Shown here: positions 1 to 10,543 of the stretch, in pieces | Layout: every line of letters starts with the position of its first letter | Numbering within the stretch: position 1 is the first letter of the stretch | Origin: Irineochytrium annulatum | Taxonomy: Eukaryota > Chytridiomycota > Chytridiomycetes > Chytridiales > Chytridiaceae | Direction: 5' to 3' | Length of the DNA stretch: 31,611 nt | Assembly (NCBI GenBank): GCA_027600665.1 | Contig: JADGJL010000212.1 | Coordinates: 1-31,611, forward strand | Notes under the pieces: generated by a model | What the model was told of the DNA's origin: nothing | Database searches by the model: none | The model's input: only the letters and a program-made list of their open reading frames with translations | Translations under genes and position numbers: made by a program

Positions 1-45
1 GATTACTACAAGTTCGGCCTCTCCCCACCGCCACCGTCTCCCGCC

Positions 46-1599
46 ATGACTCCGCCGAGAAGCCGTCGGCGCCCGCTATCCTCTCCAACGCTTGACACCC
101 AACTTATCAAGCCCTTCAACCGAATTGACTCCCCGAAATCCGCTTCCTCCTGCAGTTCAGACTCCCCGGACGCGACAGACACCGCCTCGTCGTACCTCCT
201 CCCAAACTCGGCGACACTCCGTCAGCTCCTCGAGTTTCCACGTCGGACGCCGGAACCGTCACGGTCGACCCCGACGCTGCCGCCGACGTGGAACCCGGAT
301 GATGACGACTTCTTCCGCTCTCCCGTCGCGACGCCGACGGGCCGCCGGCCGTCGATTAGGAACCTAGACCTCAACCCTCGCCGGTCGTCCCGCTCCTCTC
401 TCCGCGTCAGCTTTAATCGCGACGCCGCCGCGTCCGCCGATGGTCGTGCTCCCATGACGGCGTCACCGACAGACGTCCGCGCGCCCCCGTTGCCGGACCC
501 GACTTCTGGCCCCGTCGTGCGGGTGTCGTCGGGCCGGTGGGTGGACGTCGCGACGGGCGTGCTCGTCGACCCGGCGATGTTGAATGCCGGGAAACCGCTA
601 AGGCGGTCAGCGTCGGATGGGGCATCGTCGCGCGGGCTGACGTTTTCCTCTTTGGGTTCGCGGAGGGCGTTGTCGATGTTATGGACGGGACCGTGGACGG
701 GCGGGTGGGGCGGTGAGGCGGCGGATGGCAATAAGGCTGAGGATTTTGGCGGCGTGGAGGACGACACGAGCAGCGTTGGAAGTGTAAAGAGCCTGCAGTG
801 GGTGGCGCACGGCGCGGGATCGCAGGGTTGTACGCTAAGGGTCGTGAATCCAGACGAGGATGTGCGGGTTGTAGACACAGTCGATTTGATCGATGGATCA
901 CCTCGCGGACCAAGGCTAAACTTGGACGAGTGGGACCGCTTCTTGGTCAAGGATGTTCGGGACGAGGAGGACTTAGGCGATGATGACTCGGGGCGGGTTG
1001 TGACGGTGAAGCGAGTCGATTCCGGGACAGGGCCTAGCCTGCATCGGACCGACTCGTCGTTGAGTGTATCACGGGCGTCTGGGTCGCGCGCTGGACGAAC
1101 GTGTAGCACGGTGCCGGTAACTCCCGCGTCGACTGGCATGGCCGTCGGCAGTAGGGGTTGGATGCGTGGATCGATAAAGTACTTCGACCCGCTAAGTGAC
1201 CTGACCGTAGCTGCGGAGGCCGTAGCGGAGTCGTCAACATGCGATGGGTTGGCGAATGTAGGTTGTGACGCTCGGCGCGTCTCTGTATACGAGGAGGACC
1301 TCTGTTTGGGAAGTGGTGTCGCAAGCTCCGACTTAAGTGCTGGCACGGGCTGCTCGGCAGGCTCGGCGCGGGGCGGGACCGCGGGGAGGCGGCCGATGCG
1401 GATTGGGAGGGTGAAGAGTTGGGATTCGCTGTGGAAGGGAATTGGTAGGAAGGAAGGCAAGGAGGAGCTTCCGCGTGCCGGCGTGGATGCCCTAGAGGCG
1501 ACCCCGTCGCTGGCGTCGTCGTCGGCTTCGAGTATGTCAAGTGGAAGGAGCGGGTGGCGGGGTGCGCTTCGGAAGGTCCGAAGCGTCGTGAAGCTTTAA
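46..1599 (+). CDS. Unrecognised, mostly disordered 517-aa protein
   Basis: I do not recognise this protein. It is a single uninterrupted frame from the ATG at 46 to the TAA at 1597-1599. The first 120 residues are rich in Ser, Pro and Arg, with many basic-Ser motifs (RRSS, RRSAS) that resemble kinase sites. The middle has acidic patches (residues about 220-320) and a short Trp/Gly-rich stretch near residues 212-224. The C-terminus is a short basic, amphipathic-looking tail (GWRGALRKVRSVVKL). There are no membrane segments or catalytic motifs. A 412-aa frame on the other strand overlaps it, but this strand has the more natural start and composition. It could be the last exon of a longer gene that begins before the window. 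It is convergent with the CFAP206 gene. Confidence 0.6.
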   Translation: MTPPRSRRRPLSSPTLDTQLIKPFNRIDSPKSASSCSSDSPDATDTASSYLLPNSATLRQLLEFPRRTPEPSRSTPTLPPTWNPDDDDFFRSPVATPTGRRPSIRNLDLNPRRSSRSSLRVSFNRDAAASADGRAPMTASPTDVRAPPLPDPTSGPVVRVSSGRWVDVATGVLVDPAMLNAGKPLRRSASDGASSRGLTFSSLGSRRALSMLWTGPWTGGWGGEAADGNKAEDFGGVEDDTSSVGSVKSLQWVAHGAGSQGCTLRVVNPDEDVRVVDTVDLIDGSPRGPRLNLDEWDRFLVKDVRDEEDLGDDDSGRVVTVKRVDSGTGPSLHRTDSSLSVSRASGSRAGRTCSTVPVTPASTGMAVGSRGWMRGSIKYFDPLSDLTVAAEAVAESSTCDGLANVGCDARRVSVYEEDLCLGSGVASSDLSAGTGCSAGSARGGTAGRRPMRIGRVKSWDSLWKGIGRKEGKEELPRAGVDALEATPSLASSSASSMSSGRSGWRGALRKVRSVVKL

Positions 1600-2060
1600 T
1601 AGGTACAATGGGTTCTTGTTTTTTTTTTTTGTTTGTTTTGGTTTGTTTTTTTGTTTGTGTTTGTTTTTTTTGCCGCGCTTACTTATTCTGCCTGAGTTGC
1701 ATTACCTGGGTTGTTGTTGTTTTGCTCACGGCATTTGCACCGTACCGTTGGCCTTGTTCTATGGATTTTGTACTATATCCTGGCAACGGCTGCTTTTCTA
1801 TCTTCTTCTCGTTACCTCCTATTGTGACTTATTTTCTTATTACGATATGCACTATGCTGATATTAATGTCTCCTTATTCTACTTTTTATCCTCTCTCTGC
1901 TGGAATTATAAAATTAGCCGCACACAGTCAAAATACATGCAGACGTCCAGCAAATATATTTTGGAATACACTGGTGATTGTTATATTCAGAGCTTGCGCA
2001 CAATTTGTTACTATTTAAAGCTTCCGCCTTTGTTGTTCACTTCTACCTTATAACACCTAA
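1600..2060. other. Convergent intergenic region with T/G-rich tract
   Basis: This is the 3' space between two convergent genes. At about 1618-1672 there is a run of T tracts broken by single G or C bases, followed by an AT-rich stretch. It probably holds both 3' untranslated regions. Two short frames on the + strand here encode only Phe/Cys-rich products of the T-rich tract and are not credible genes. Confidence 0.5.
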
Positions 2061-5000
2061 TCACAAATCCACTGTCAAATCCACAACCCTGAACCTGTTC
2101 TTCGGCTTCCCGTCGCTCCTTAGGCCGGCGAGGTAGTTGACCCGCCTTGGCACGTTCGTCGAGGATTCGGTGTAGGTTTGGGTGTGTTGCGGCCTATTAA
2201 TAAGATGTCAAATGAGTGCCGAAATATCCGACCACCATTTCACTCACTTTGGCGCGTAATGCTGCGTCTCGCTCTCTCGCCTGAAGTGGCTCAGGGCCGT
2301 CTGGGACGAGTGAGTCTGCTTTGTTTTGAGGTTAACCTGCAAAACATGGCGGCCACGAGATAAGCACGAACTTTAGCAGACAGCAGACAACGGCCTCACC
2401 AGCATGAGGGCGTTCCTCCGAAGTTCCCATTCGTTCCACTGATACTTGGGGTCGAAGCGGGAGTCGACGATGTGGGTGTCGACCTGCGTCCCGGCCTCCG
2501 ACACCATGGGGACCTGGCCCATAAGCCTCTGGCGCGTGAACGATTTTGCCTGTTGTCAACGTCAGCCAGAGGTTGGATCTTAACGTCGCAACAATGCAGA
2601 AAAGCGTTTGCTGAAATAGCGCAGACGAAGTCGGTACAGACAAGTCGGACGTTACGATGCGACTACAGGCAAACTTACGTTTTCAAGCGCATCAACGGTA
2701 GGGAAGTAGCTGTATAGGTGCAAGAGCTGAACAAGATCCGGCATCCTCTTTGCCATCTCGAGCACGCCCTCCATGTAGCGGTCCGGAAACTTCGCAAACT
2801 CCCTTGCACCTTCCGCTGAGCTGAAGCTGAAGAGCCGGTCGCGGTACCGCAGGAGGCCTAGGTTTTTATCACCGGGGAGTATGATGCCGTCGCGACGAAT
2901 GAGCGTGTAGGGACAGAATCCCTAACGGAGGAATACATCAGCAAAAAAAAATTGAAGAAGAGCAACTATTAGAAACTGACCCCATACTCGACGTGCATTT
3001 TGTAATAGTGCGTCGTGTTACCTGGATGGACGACCTCGACCATCTTGTTGATGATCGCGACGGCGGCCATTAGTTCGGATGCCTTGGCGACCACATCCTG
3101 TTCTGCGAGTCGCAAAGAATAATGTATCAAGTTTCGTTCTTCCTTTGTATCTAACCAGACGGTTTGCAAAAGACACGATATGCGTACCAGGCAGAATCTC
3201 AGGCTCGATATCGTTTCGAAAGGAATCCAACCCCGCCAGCATGTCTTGGGGAAGGTTCATATCAAACGACTGATGCGTATATTAGTAATCGCGGTGAGTA
3301 AGGGGGACAGAGCCTAGCGGTAACCGTACCTTTGCATGGAAGTCAATGGTGTCCAAAATACCCCTCCGAAATGCGATCATGAACAGCTCGTCCAGCCAGT
3401 TTGCCCACAAGCTCGCAAGGCTGATAAATTGCGGCTAAGGTAGGAAACACATAGATCAAGATGAGCGCGGAACATGGTTGGACAAAACACTTACGTAAAC
3501 TTGGTCAACGGGTACGGCCGTCTTGGACTTGCACGTGTTCTTCAAGTCTCGGATAATCTCGTCGTACCGCTCGCCGAGGCCAGAGAGATACACCCGCGCC
3601 TTCTCTAATTGCTCCTGCAAATGGATATATTTGTGTTAGGATTGTAGAATAAACAATGGCCCGAACCTGAAGTGCGTCGAGGTACATAAGGTACTGCCGC
3701 TTAAACACGAGCGACGATTTATATCGCTCGATCTGCTGGGCCGTGATCCTCGGGCTTGGCGATTTGGTGGCAAAGTCGATGACGGCGAGAAGGTCCTGGA
3801 TGGTTTCCTCCACCGTCCCCGTCTGCACACCAATATCCGTCGAGAGCTCCTTCAGCTCGTTCGCGCAAAGCTCGATCACTAAAGACATACCCCATTGTCG
3901 TCATCAGCTGACGGGGAAAAGAGCGCAATAGATATACTGACAATTTTCCACGGCCTCCCCGCCCTTCCCCAAATGTTTGTTGAAGATTCGGATACCCGTC
4001 ACGAGCTGAGTGAGGCCGTTGAGCTGTGCCTCCTTCTCTGCGCGCGAAAGCCCAATGAAGGTCGAGAGCTCGCTTTGGGGGAAGACCGACTCAAGGGCGG
4101 CTAAAATTTTGTAGGTGAGACGTTAGTTAACATATTCGGCTTGCAGTTGGTGAAGGGAAAATGTCTACCAGTAGCTTCCCGGACGACACGCATGTCGGTA
4201 GGAGAACCAACGTAACTTCGAAGCATGATGAATGTTACAATTTTGCGATACAGCGCTGTTGTGTGATCGTAGGGTAAGCAAAGCGATGCAGTTTACGCTT
4301 CTTACCCTCGTAAATGTTGATATTTTTTATCTTGACATCAATTATTTCACGAAGCACGGACGAGCAGGTGGTGATCCTCGAGATTTTCTCTCGGTGGAGG
4401 TAGTCGGCTGAACCATACAATAATACTTAAAAACCTTGAAGTGAACAAAGGCAAGAAAGTACCTTGCGCCGGAAAGTTCGTATCAAAGTACACCTGCATC
4501 TTCACGGTCTCCATTATTGGCGAGTTCGTCTGCGTGATCTTTTCAACGCACAGCTACAAACTCAACATCATTAAGCAGTCCCATTCCAATAAGCATTCCA
4601 GCTTTAAAATCTCACCGAAATCAACCTCTGCACCTCGTCCCTCGACAGTTCCCTCTCGATCGTGAAGTCGTTCCTCGGGTCCAGCACCACGGCCCTGACG
4701 ACGAACGCCGCCAACGTATCCGACACGGTCGTCGGCGGCATGTGGCTCTTAATCCCTGCCGCGAACAGGTGCCTCAGCTGAGGCAACGGCGTCATGGGCG
4801 GCGGCGGGTGTGGTCCCGCCGCGGCCCCCGAAGGCGTCGGCGGTGGCAAAGAGTGGAGATCGTGCGCATGCTGGCTGACGGGCGTAACACCCCTTTCCCC
4901 ATCCTTCGTCTTCGGCCTCGTCGCGCTCCCGGCGGACGCGGGCGGCGCTTGTTGCCTCTGATCCAGGCTGAGTTGCTGCAGCTGTTGGTGGAGCTCTTGC

Positions 5001-5233
5001 TGCTCGGCCAGGACAGCGGCGGCCTGCAGCTGGATGGCAGCAGCGGCCTCCGCGGCGACCTGAGCGGGGATGATTGCGCTGACGCCATCGGCGGAGGGCG
5101 GCTGCGGCTGCTGTTGCTGCTGAAGAGAATGCTGGATCTGGGTGAGCTGGTGAAGACGGCGGTGCTTCAGGACGTGGCTGGACTGAGCGACGATGTCGCG
5201 GATGATGTGTCGGATGATGTCTTCCGACGCCAT
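2061..5233 (-). CDS. CFAP206: Cilia- and flagella-associated protein 206
   Basis: CFAP206 (FAP206) is an axonemal protein that anchors radial spoke 2 and a dynein to the doublet microtubule. I see 14 exons: 5233-4616, 4553-4463, 4407-4306, 4255-4169, 4100-3942, 3878-3667, 3614-3495, 3434-3330, 3269-3188, 3102-2981, 2921-2679, 2549-2400, 2336-2248 and 2193-2061. The joined frame is exactly 770 codons plus stop. Family landmarks in order are AFVVRAVVLDPRNDF, ETVKMQVYFDTNFPAQ, IMLRSYVGSPTDMRVVREAT, GFCPYTLIRRDGIILPGD and, near the end, QWNEWELRRNALML and STNVPRRVNYLAGLRSDG. The animal protein is about 620 residues. The excess here is a Gln/Pro/Ala-rich insertion at residues about 25-160, inside exon 1. 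One donor (after 3667) is GTTCG, which is atypical. Upstream sequence from 5234 is its probable promoter. Confidence 0.93.
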
Positions 5234-5808
5234 CGGAGTCGCGGTCGTTGTCGGGTAAGGGATGCGGGGGATGGATTCGCTGGGTTTGGTGACCCACGAT
5301 GAAGGAGAATGTCCTCAGGAAATTGACAACCATCCACAAGTGACGTTCTTATGGACTGTCGACTTTAAATGGGAGAGGATAAAGCTTACCATCCTGAAGC
5401 TAGCAAAATACTGCGGTGCATTTACGGGAATGCAACGGGACGGCACCTTTCTCAGAATGTGCAGCTTATGCAACTTCATATAAACAAAGGATAGCAAGCA
5501 GCGATAAACGTAGGTTTAATCCCAACATTAATGTTGAAAAAAAAAGGTTATGCAGCAGGAGTGCCCTGACACCTACCTAGTCGCCACTGTGAGGTCTTAA
5601 TGGAATGTGGAGGTAGTGTGTGTTGGTGAACAAGTTGGGTTGGAAAGATTATTCTTTGTTCATTCTAGTTGTGCTTAGTATATCTAAAACTACGCCTAGC
5701 AGTGTGCCTACTACACCAGTCTCGCTGACACGCCCCCCAGCGACGCCCGAATAAATCGGCGCTCCCGGCGGTGCCTCCGCGTCGTCGGCGTTATCCTAAC
5801 TATCCAAT
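5234..5808. other. Intergenic region upstream of CFAP206
   Basis: No credible gene is seen. The stretch is mixed in composition, with AT-rich parts, an A9 run near 5537 and a short GC-rich patch at about 5730-5790. It should hold the CFAP206 promoter and 5' untranslated region. No specific regulatory motif can be assigned. Confidence 0.4.
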
Positions 5809-5872
5809 TTCGCACTAGGCTATTAGTTATTAGTTCGCACTAGGCTACTAAGAAGCGAACTAATAACTAATA
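5809..5872. repeat. 18-bp perfect inverted repeat with overlapping direct repeat
   Basis: The arms TATTAGTTATTAGTTCGC (5821-5838) and GCGAACTAATAACTAATA (5855-5872) are perfect reverse complements separated by 16 nt. A 14-bp direct repeat, TTCGCACTAGGCTA, occurs at 5809-5822 and 5834-5847, overlapping the first arm. The structure could form a hairpin. It may be the remnant of a small mobile element or simply a local palindrome. No coding sequence is attached to it. Confidence 0.8.
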
Positions 5873-6033
5873 AAACTACCATTAAACCAAAAGTGGAAAC
5901 CGAACCTGATCGCAAACTTTGGCAACCATACCACATAGTCTGGTCTTAAAGGAAACCCTACAGGCCACTTCGGTCCATTGGCTAGCAATGACATGTTCCT
6001 CGGCGCACCGCAAGGTACAGTCGCCATCGCCTG

Positions 6034-8671
6034 TTGACGGGCCCAAATCGTCCTTCATCCTTCTCAAACCGGGCCCCGAAGCAGCCAGCGAACACCGTCG
6101 TTACGCTGGGAAGCGTGACCGTCTCAACCGCCACGGGGGACGAGCCGGCAGCGAACGGGGAGCGCGTCACGCCGGGCGGTCTGGTCAAGTCGGACGACGA
6201 GCGAGAAGCCGGAAGACAGGAGGGCCGTTTCGAACAGCAGGAATGTCAAGTCCTTGACGCCATACCTCAACTGACAGGACGAGGTCGTTCGGGAGCCTTA
6301 ATGGTGTTTGTATCGACCGTCCAGATTTGAAATTCGACGCTTGTCGACAACTCATTATCAAGCCCAGCCACAACGAGGATGTCCTTCGGTTCTTTGCCGT
6401 TGACTGGGACACTTTGCGACTTGGAGAGCTTCTGCAGCGTCAACATTGCTCAATCCGTGCCAATGTTTACTACGTTGTAGCATGTGTGGATGTGTGTTGG
6501 CGCCGAATTTTGTTTATCTGAATTGTAGCCGAACTTCGCCGTCCGAATCTAAAATCATCATCTGCTTGCTGATGGATCAGCTCCCTTCGACGACGCGGAC
6601 GACCAGCGCGGCAAAGCGACCGCAGCCTCGGCCATCGCAGCGACGAACGCATCACCCGCACCCGTCAGCGCGCGGCGCAGCGGCCTCGGCGAGGGGTTGA
6701 CGAGAGTGCGAGCTCGAATCCTGCGACGTCATTGACTGCTGCGGGTTCTGCCGCTGCGGACCACTGAGGCTAAGTTAGTGCTTAACACTTGCTCGCAGCT
6801 CGTCGCTGCATAGCTAACCTTCTTACTTTCTCCTGGCACTTTGTTCAGGGCAAACCTGCAGCGCCGATTAATATGTCCTCATCGGCTGCCGTCGTCACCC
6901 GCTCTCGGGCCATGACTTCCTCCAGCACGACTTCCAGGACAACTGCGTCCTCCCGCACCGCGTCCTCATGCGCCGCCACCACCCGGTCGACCACCACAGC
7001 CGCCGCTTCATCAAGGTTGTTTCGCGCTCCGCCCGCGAAACCCGCCACGAAAGCTGCACCCGCCAAGAAGCCGGCCCCTGCTGCTTCCGGTCCCCGCAGC
7101 CGGCGCCACCCGCATCCGTCGCCCCGCCACGTCCAAAGCACACGCAGATACCGCCGCACCGGCAATATCCGACGAGGATCGCTTCGACAACTCAACGTTG
7201 GGCCGAGACTTTTCCTCGACGCGTGCGAGCGAAATGGACGAGGCCGTGCAGTCCCCACCGAAGGATCATCGGCGGATGACTAGCTCGGCGGTCACGCCGG
7301 GTGGGAGTTGGGCGTTGGGGCTGAAGCCGGCGAGGTGTCGCTGGCGCATGTCCAGACAGGGGCGGCGAGGAAGAATGTGATGGGGTTGCCGGTGGAAGGT
7401 GGCGAAGAGTGTCGTGCAAAAGATTTGGCAACCGAATGTATGCACAGTGCATTTATTGGATGCTATTTTAATGCTGTTACTCATGTAGGCTGATAACCTC
7501 GTTCGCCGCTCGTCCCTGTACACTGGCGCCGTCCGGGTCGTAACGAAGGAGCCCGCCAATGCGATAGATGTTACTCTTTGGGCCTTACTGAACCCGGACG
7601 CCGCGGCGGCCATGGCGGCGCAGCAGCGTCAAGCCCTAACATCAGATGCGGCTTCACCCAGCCACCGCAGGACGTGCTCCTCGTCAAGCTTCAGCGTCAC
7701 GTTGAAACTACGTCAACCGCCAGAAGCCCGGCGCAAATGCCGGCCATGCGTCGACGGCGCCCACCCATGAGGATACTCTAACACCCGCCCGCCACCTTAC
7801 GTTTCAGCAAGCCCCTCCGACCCCCGGCGCGCACCTCGGCAGCCCGCTCCGCAACCCGCACCAGCGAGCAACGTCCACCAGACCGCCCGTCAGTCGGCCC
7901 ACAAGCACGGTGGATCGACCGGCCGCGTGCCGATCTTTGATAGTCCTGCAACGCGCCAGCGGTGGGGCAACCGAGGGTGGTTCCAACGCCGCAATGGGTG
8001 CGTGTCAGTCGCCGAGGCCGCGAATGCCCCTGCGGCGGTATGGACGGGTGCGCGGACGTGGGCGTTGAGATCGAGGTTTGAGGCTGCGGCGGTAGCGGGC
8101 GGCTGAACAAACGGAGCTAACGTGACTCTGCGCAAGGGGTAATGGTATTGGAGGAGGGGACAGCAGAAGGAGAACACGCCTCCCGTTGAGGCCATGCGGC
8201 AGGTCCTGAGCATCAACGTGGCGGAAATTGCGTCCGTCGGTGACATGGGCCGCGGAGTCGATGAAGTTGACGGGTTCGCGGCGTCCCGGTCTTCCACGAA
8301 TGGGTTGCTCCCGAACCCGTTCGCTGTGTTGGGGATCACCGCGCCACCCACGACTAGGAGAAAGGCGGCTGGAGGTGAAAGGGTAGCGACGAGAGGAGGG
8401 GAGCGAAGGAGGAGCAGCAAGATAGGATCCGCCGCGGGAGTTTGAGAAGTTGGCGGATCTGGAGGCGCAGCTGGAGGCTGAGATCAGGGCATTGAAGTTG
8501 GAGAAGGCTGGGAAGATGGGCGGAGGATATAACGGGCGGACGATAGTTGGACTTAAAGCTAACTTTATATATTGTGATGTATGCTGCCCGGCAGACTTTG
8601 GGTCTCCATTGGAAGCCTTTATCGCGCAACTTCAATACGCCACATCTCCACTTACTAGCAGTTTGCCATAA
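6034..8671 (+). pseudogene. Fragmentary unrecognised gene (multi-exon or decaying)
   Basis: I do not recognise a family. Several stretches on the + strand read like protein but lie in different frames. One covers 6034-6330 (Ser/Pro and acidic). One at about 7110-7360 includes the motif SDEDRFDNSTLGRDF. One at about 7491-7770, after a plausible acceptor (CATGTAG), reads LVRRSSLYTGAVRVV and then a helical Ala/Gln-rich part. One at about 8194-8382 contains NGLLPNPFAVLGITAPP. The last, 8426-8671, starts after AAGATAG and begins with a coiled-coil-like segment (EFEKLADLEAQLEAEIRALK). An intron from 8383 to 8425 would join the last two in frame. I cannot build one complete model, so this may be a real intron-rich disordered protein or a degenerate gene. 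Confidence 0.3.
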
Positions 8672-8924
8672 TGATCCTTCGTAGTTCTATGTGAACGACA
8701 ACCTCGGATGTTGCTCGTTCTGCCGTTCAATAATAGATAGGAAGCAAATCCCATATGTCTGAGTGAAAGGACATTCTTCCAAGTGGAACTAGGCGATATT
8801 ATACACTTCGTTTGTCCTCGTCAATTATCGTAAATACACTACATCATTTTATTCAAGGTAAATCGGATTTAATAACTTGGAAACAAAAGCAACACAGAAA
8901 GTTCACAAAGCCGTGTCCTTTGAT
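8672..8924. other. Short AT-rich intergenic region
   Basis: The region contains no open frame of note. It lies downstream of both the unrecognised + strand gene and the - strand RidA-domain gene, and probably contains their 3' ends. Confidence 0.4.
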
Positions 8925-10404
8925 CTAATAGTCTTCATCGTCCACTCGAAGTTTCACTACCCCAACACCTCCGTCATCTACAATCGCGTCCGCCTCGATC
9001 TCTGCGGAGAGCAAGAAAGCATATTAAGCAAGCGGTGACGGAACGACAAACCTGTACCTATAAGCAGCTTCGGATTTATCATTTTCGCCTCGACCATCGT
9101 CGCGGCCGGCCGGATATCTTTAAATGCCTCATAATGTGCCTCTCCGATCTTCGCCGAGTCCCTCATGTTGTGCACGAACATCCGCGTCCTCACAACGTCG
9201 CTGAGACTCGCGCCAAGGGCCTTTAGTGCATTCGCGATATTGTTTAATGCCTGCCGAGCCTTTTGAACAGTTCACAAAAGATCCAAACCAATTTCGCAAA
9301 TAGTGAGATCCTCACCTGAAGGTAAGGATCACCGGGAAAGAGAAGTACACCTGTATCCCAGTCCACGCTCGTGCATCCCGACACAGCAATATAAGGCCCC
9401 TTCCGCACTGCCCTCGAGTACGCGAACTTGTTTTCCCACTCCGCCTTGCTGGAGATGTTCGTCCGTATTAGCCTCGGCTCCTCCAGCGCCGCTATACGTC
9501 CACCGGGACCCTCGAGCGCGGCCAACCTTGCCTCCAGCTCCTGTACCCGGGTCTCAAGCGACTTAATCACGTGCTCGTGCTTCCACCCCCTGTCCCGCCG
9601 CGGCGCGCGCAGGTCGTGGCCGCCGTTGTAGCTAGCGGCTTCGTCAATGGCCAACATCGTGTTGTCGTTTGAACCGCAGGGGTCCGTAAGGACGTCGTAC
9701 GACGTGTCGTGCATCGAAGTACTTGTCCGCGAGGCCGCTTTCGCGCCAAAATCGCCCTCCGGCTCAAAGAGTGTCCGATGCAGCGGGTCCCTGGTCAATG
9801 TTGACGCCCCCGCCCCCGCGGACGGCTCCGTTATGGACCCATCCGACCTTTTCGCGCTCGTGTCCCCGCGGTACAACGACGCCTCGTCCGGCTCGGCGTA
9901 GATCACGCGTGTCGGCTTCGTTAGCGCGCGATAGAGGGACGCCCCCTCCGGTTCCGCGTACGCTTCGCCTTGCACGCTGAGGGCTCGCCGCACCGAGTCG
10001 CCAGCGCGAAGAGAGGCCTCGTCCGGTTCCGCATAGATGACACGTTGCGACGGCGCCGGCGCTGCTGCCACGGTCGGGTTCCGGAGTGACATCTCGTCGG
10101 GCTCGCTGTAGATGACACGCTCCGGAGGCGGCGGTGTGCCAGCCACAGTTGGATTGCGGAGTGACATCTCGTCCGGCTCGGCGTAGACGATGCGCGCGGG
10201 TTTCGTAGGCGCCCGGTAGAGCGACTCCTCGTCTGGTTCCGCATAGATCACCCGTTGTGGGCCCTCGGCGTTATCGGCCGGGTCACCGGAGTGCCGCCGA
10301 GACTGCGGGCAGATGGACGGGCTCCTATTGCTCCCCAACAAGCGGTCGTCGTCGGTGTCGACCCGCCGCGGCGGCGGTATAGGAAGCGGTATGGAAGCCT
10401 CCAT
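8925..10404 (-). CDS. RidA/YjgF-family domain protein with N-terminal Tyr repeats
   Basis: Three exons: 10404-9316, 9259-9058 and 9001-8925, giving 455 aa from the ATG at 10404. An in-frame ATG at 10545 would give 502 aa but would overlap the divergent BTB gene. The C-terminal 140 residues (from about 314) are a Rid-family fold: YIAVSGCTSVDWDTG, ALNNIANALKALGASLSDVV, MFVHNMRDSAKIGEAHYEAF and RPAATMVEAKMINPKLLIEI. Arg413 matches the substrate-carboxylate Arg of RidA enamine/imine deaminases; the rest of the pocket is less certain. Residues about 273-310 form a short coiled coil (LETRVQELEARLAALEG). The N-terminal half is disordered, with six copies of a V-I-Y-A-E-P-D-E-type repeat. Typical Rid proteins are about 130 aa, so the N-terminal extension is the unusual part. 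Catalytic activity is inferred only. Confidence 0.85.
9868..10254 (-). repeat. Six protein-coding repeats of the YAEPDE type
   Basis: Within exon 1 of the RidA-domain gene, the encoded units begin RVIYAEPDEESLYR, RIVYAEPDEMSLRN, RVIYSEPDEMSLRN, RVIYAEPDEASLRA, EAYAEPEGASLYR and RVIYAEPDEASLYR. They are spaced 19-26 residues apart. Tyr, Glu, Pro and Ser-Leu are the constant positions. The Y-x-x-P pattern resembles tyrosine-phosphorylation or SH2-binding motifs, but that is only a resemblance. DNA-level similarity between units suggests local tandem duplication. Confidence 0.9.
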
Positions 10405-10543
10405 ATCCTCAACCAAGGCGACTGTCCTTGTGCGACTTTGCTGGTCCTCACTACAACGGTCGATGTCGATGCAGGGATTGGGACGCCGCCCGTCGATAGC
10501 CCGGGCCGTCTCACCAGGTCCCACTGGCGGAGCCGCCGCTGTC
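10405..10543. promoter_or_regulatory. Probable shared promoter of divergent genes
   Basis: If the RidA-domain gene starts at 10404 (-) and the BTB gene at 10544 (+), these 139 bases hold both promoters and leaders. No TATA-like or other recognisable element stands out. The alternative ATG of the - gene at 10545 would make the two coding regions overlap, so the limits are tentative. Confidence 0.35.

Noticed and set aside
222..1460. A 412-aa open frame on the - strand opposite the first gene
   Set aside because: It mirrors the + frame in GC-rich sequence. The + frame has a more natural start and stop, and I found no domain in the - product.
1554..2053. Two + frames coding for Phe/Cys-rich, membrane-like products
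   Set aside because: They arise from translation of T/G-rich 3' sequence; hydrophobicity here is a composition effect.
4742..5302. A 186-aa + frame opposite exon 1 of CFAP206
   Set aside because: It is the antisense shadow of a low-complexity Gln/Pro exon; the - strand has clear CFAP206 homology.
6690..6800. A tRNA-like segment with CTCGAATCC
   Set aside because: No cloverleaf arms pair around it and the D-arm signature is missing.
10313..10543. An upstream ATG that would extend the BTB protein by 77 residues
   Set aside because: It lies inside the coding exon of the opposite RidA-domain gene, so the later ATG at 10544 is preferred.
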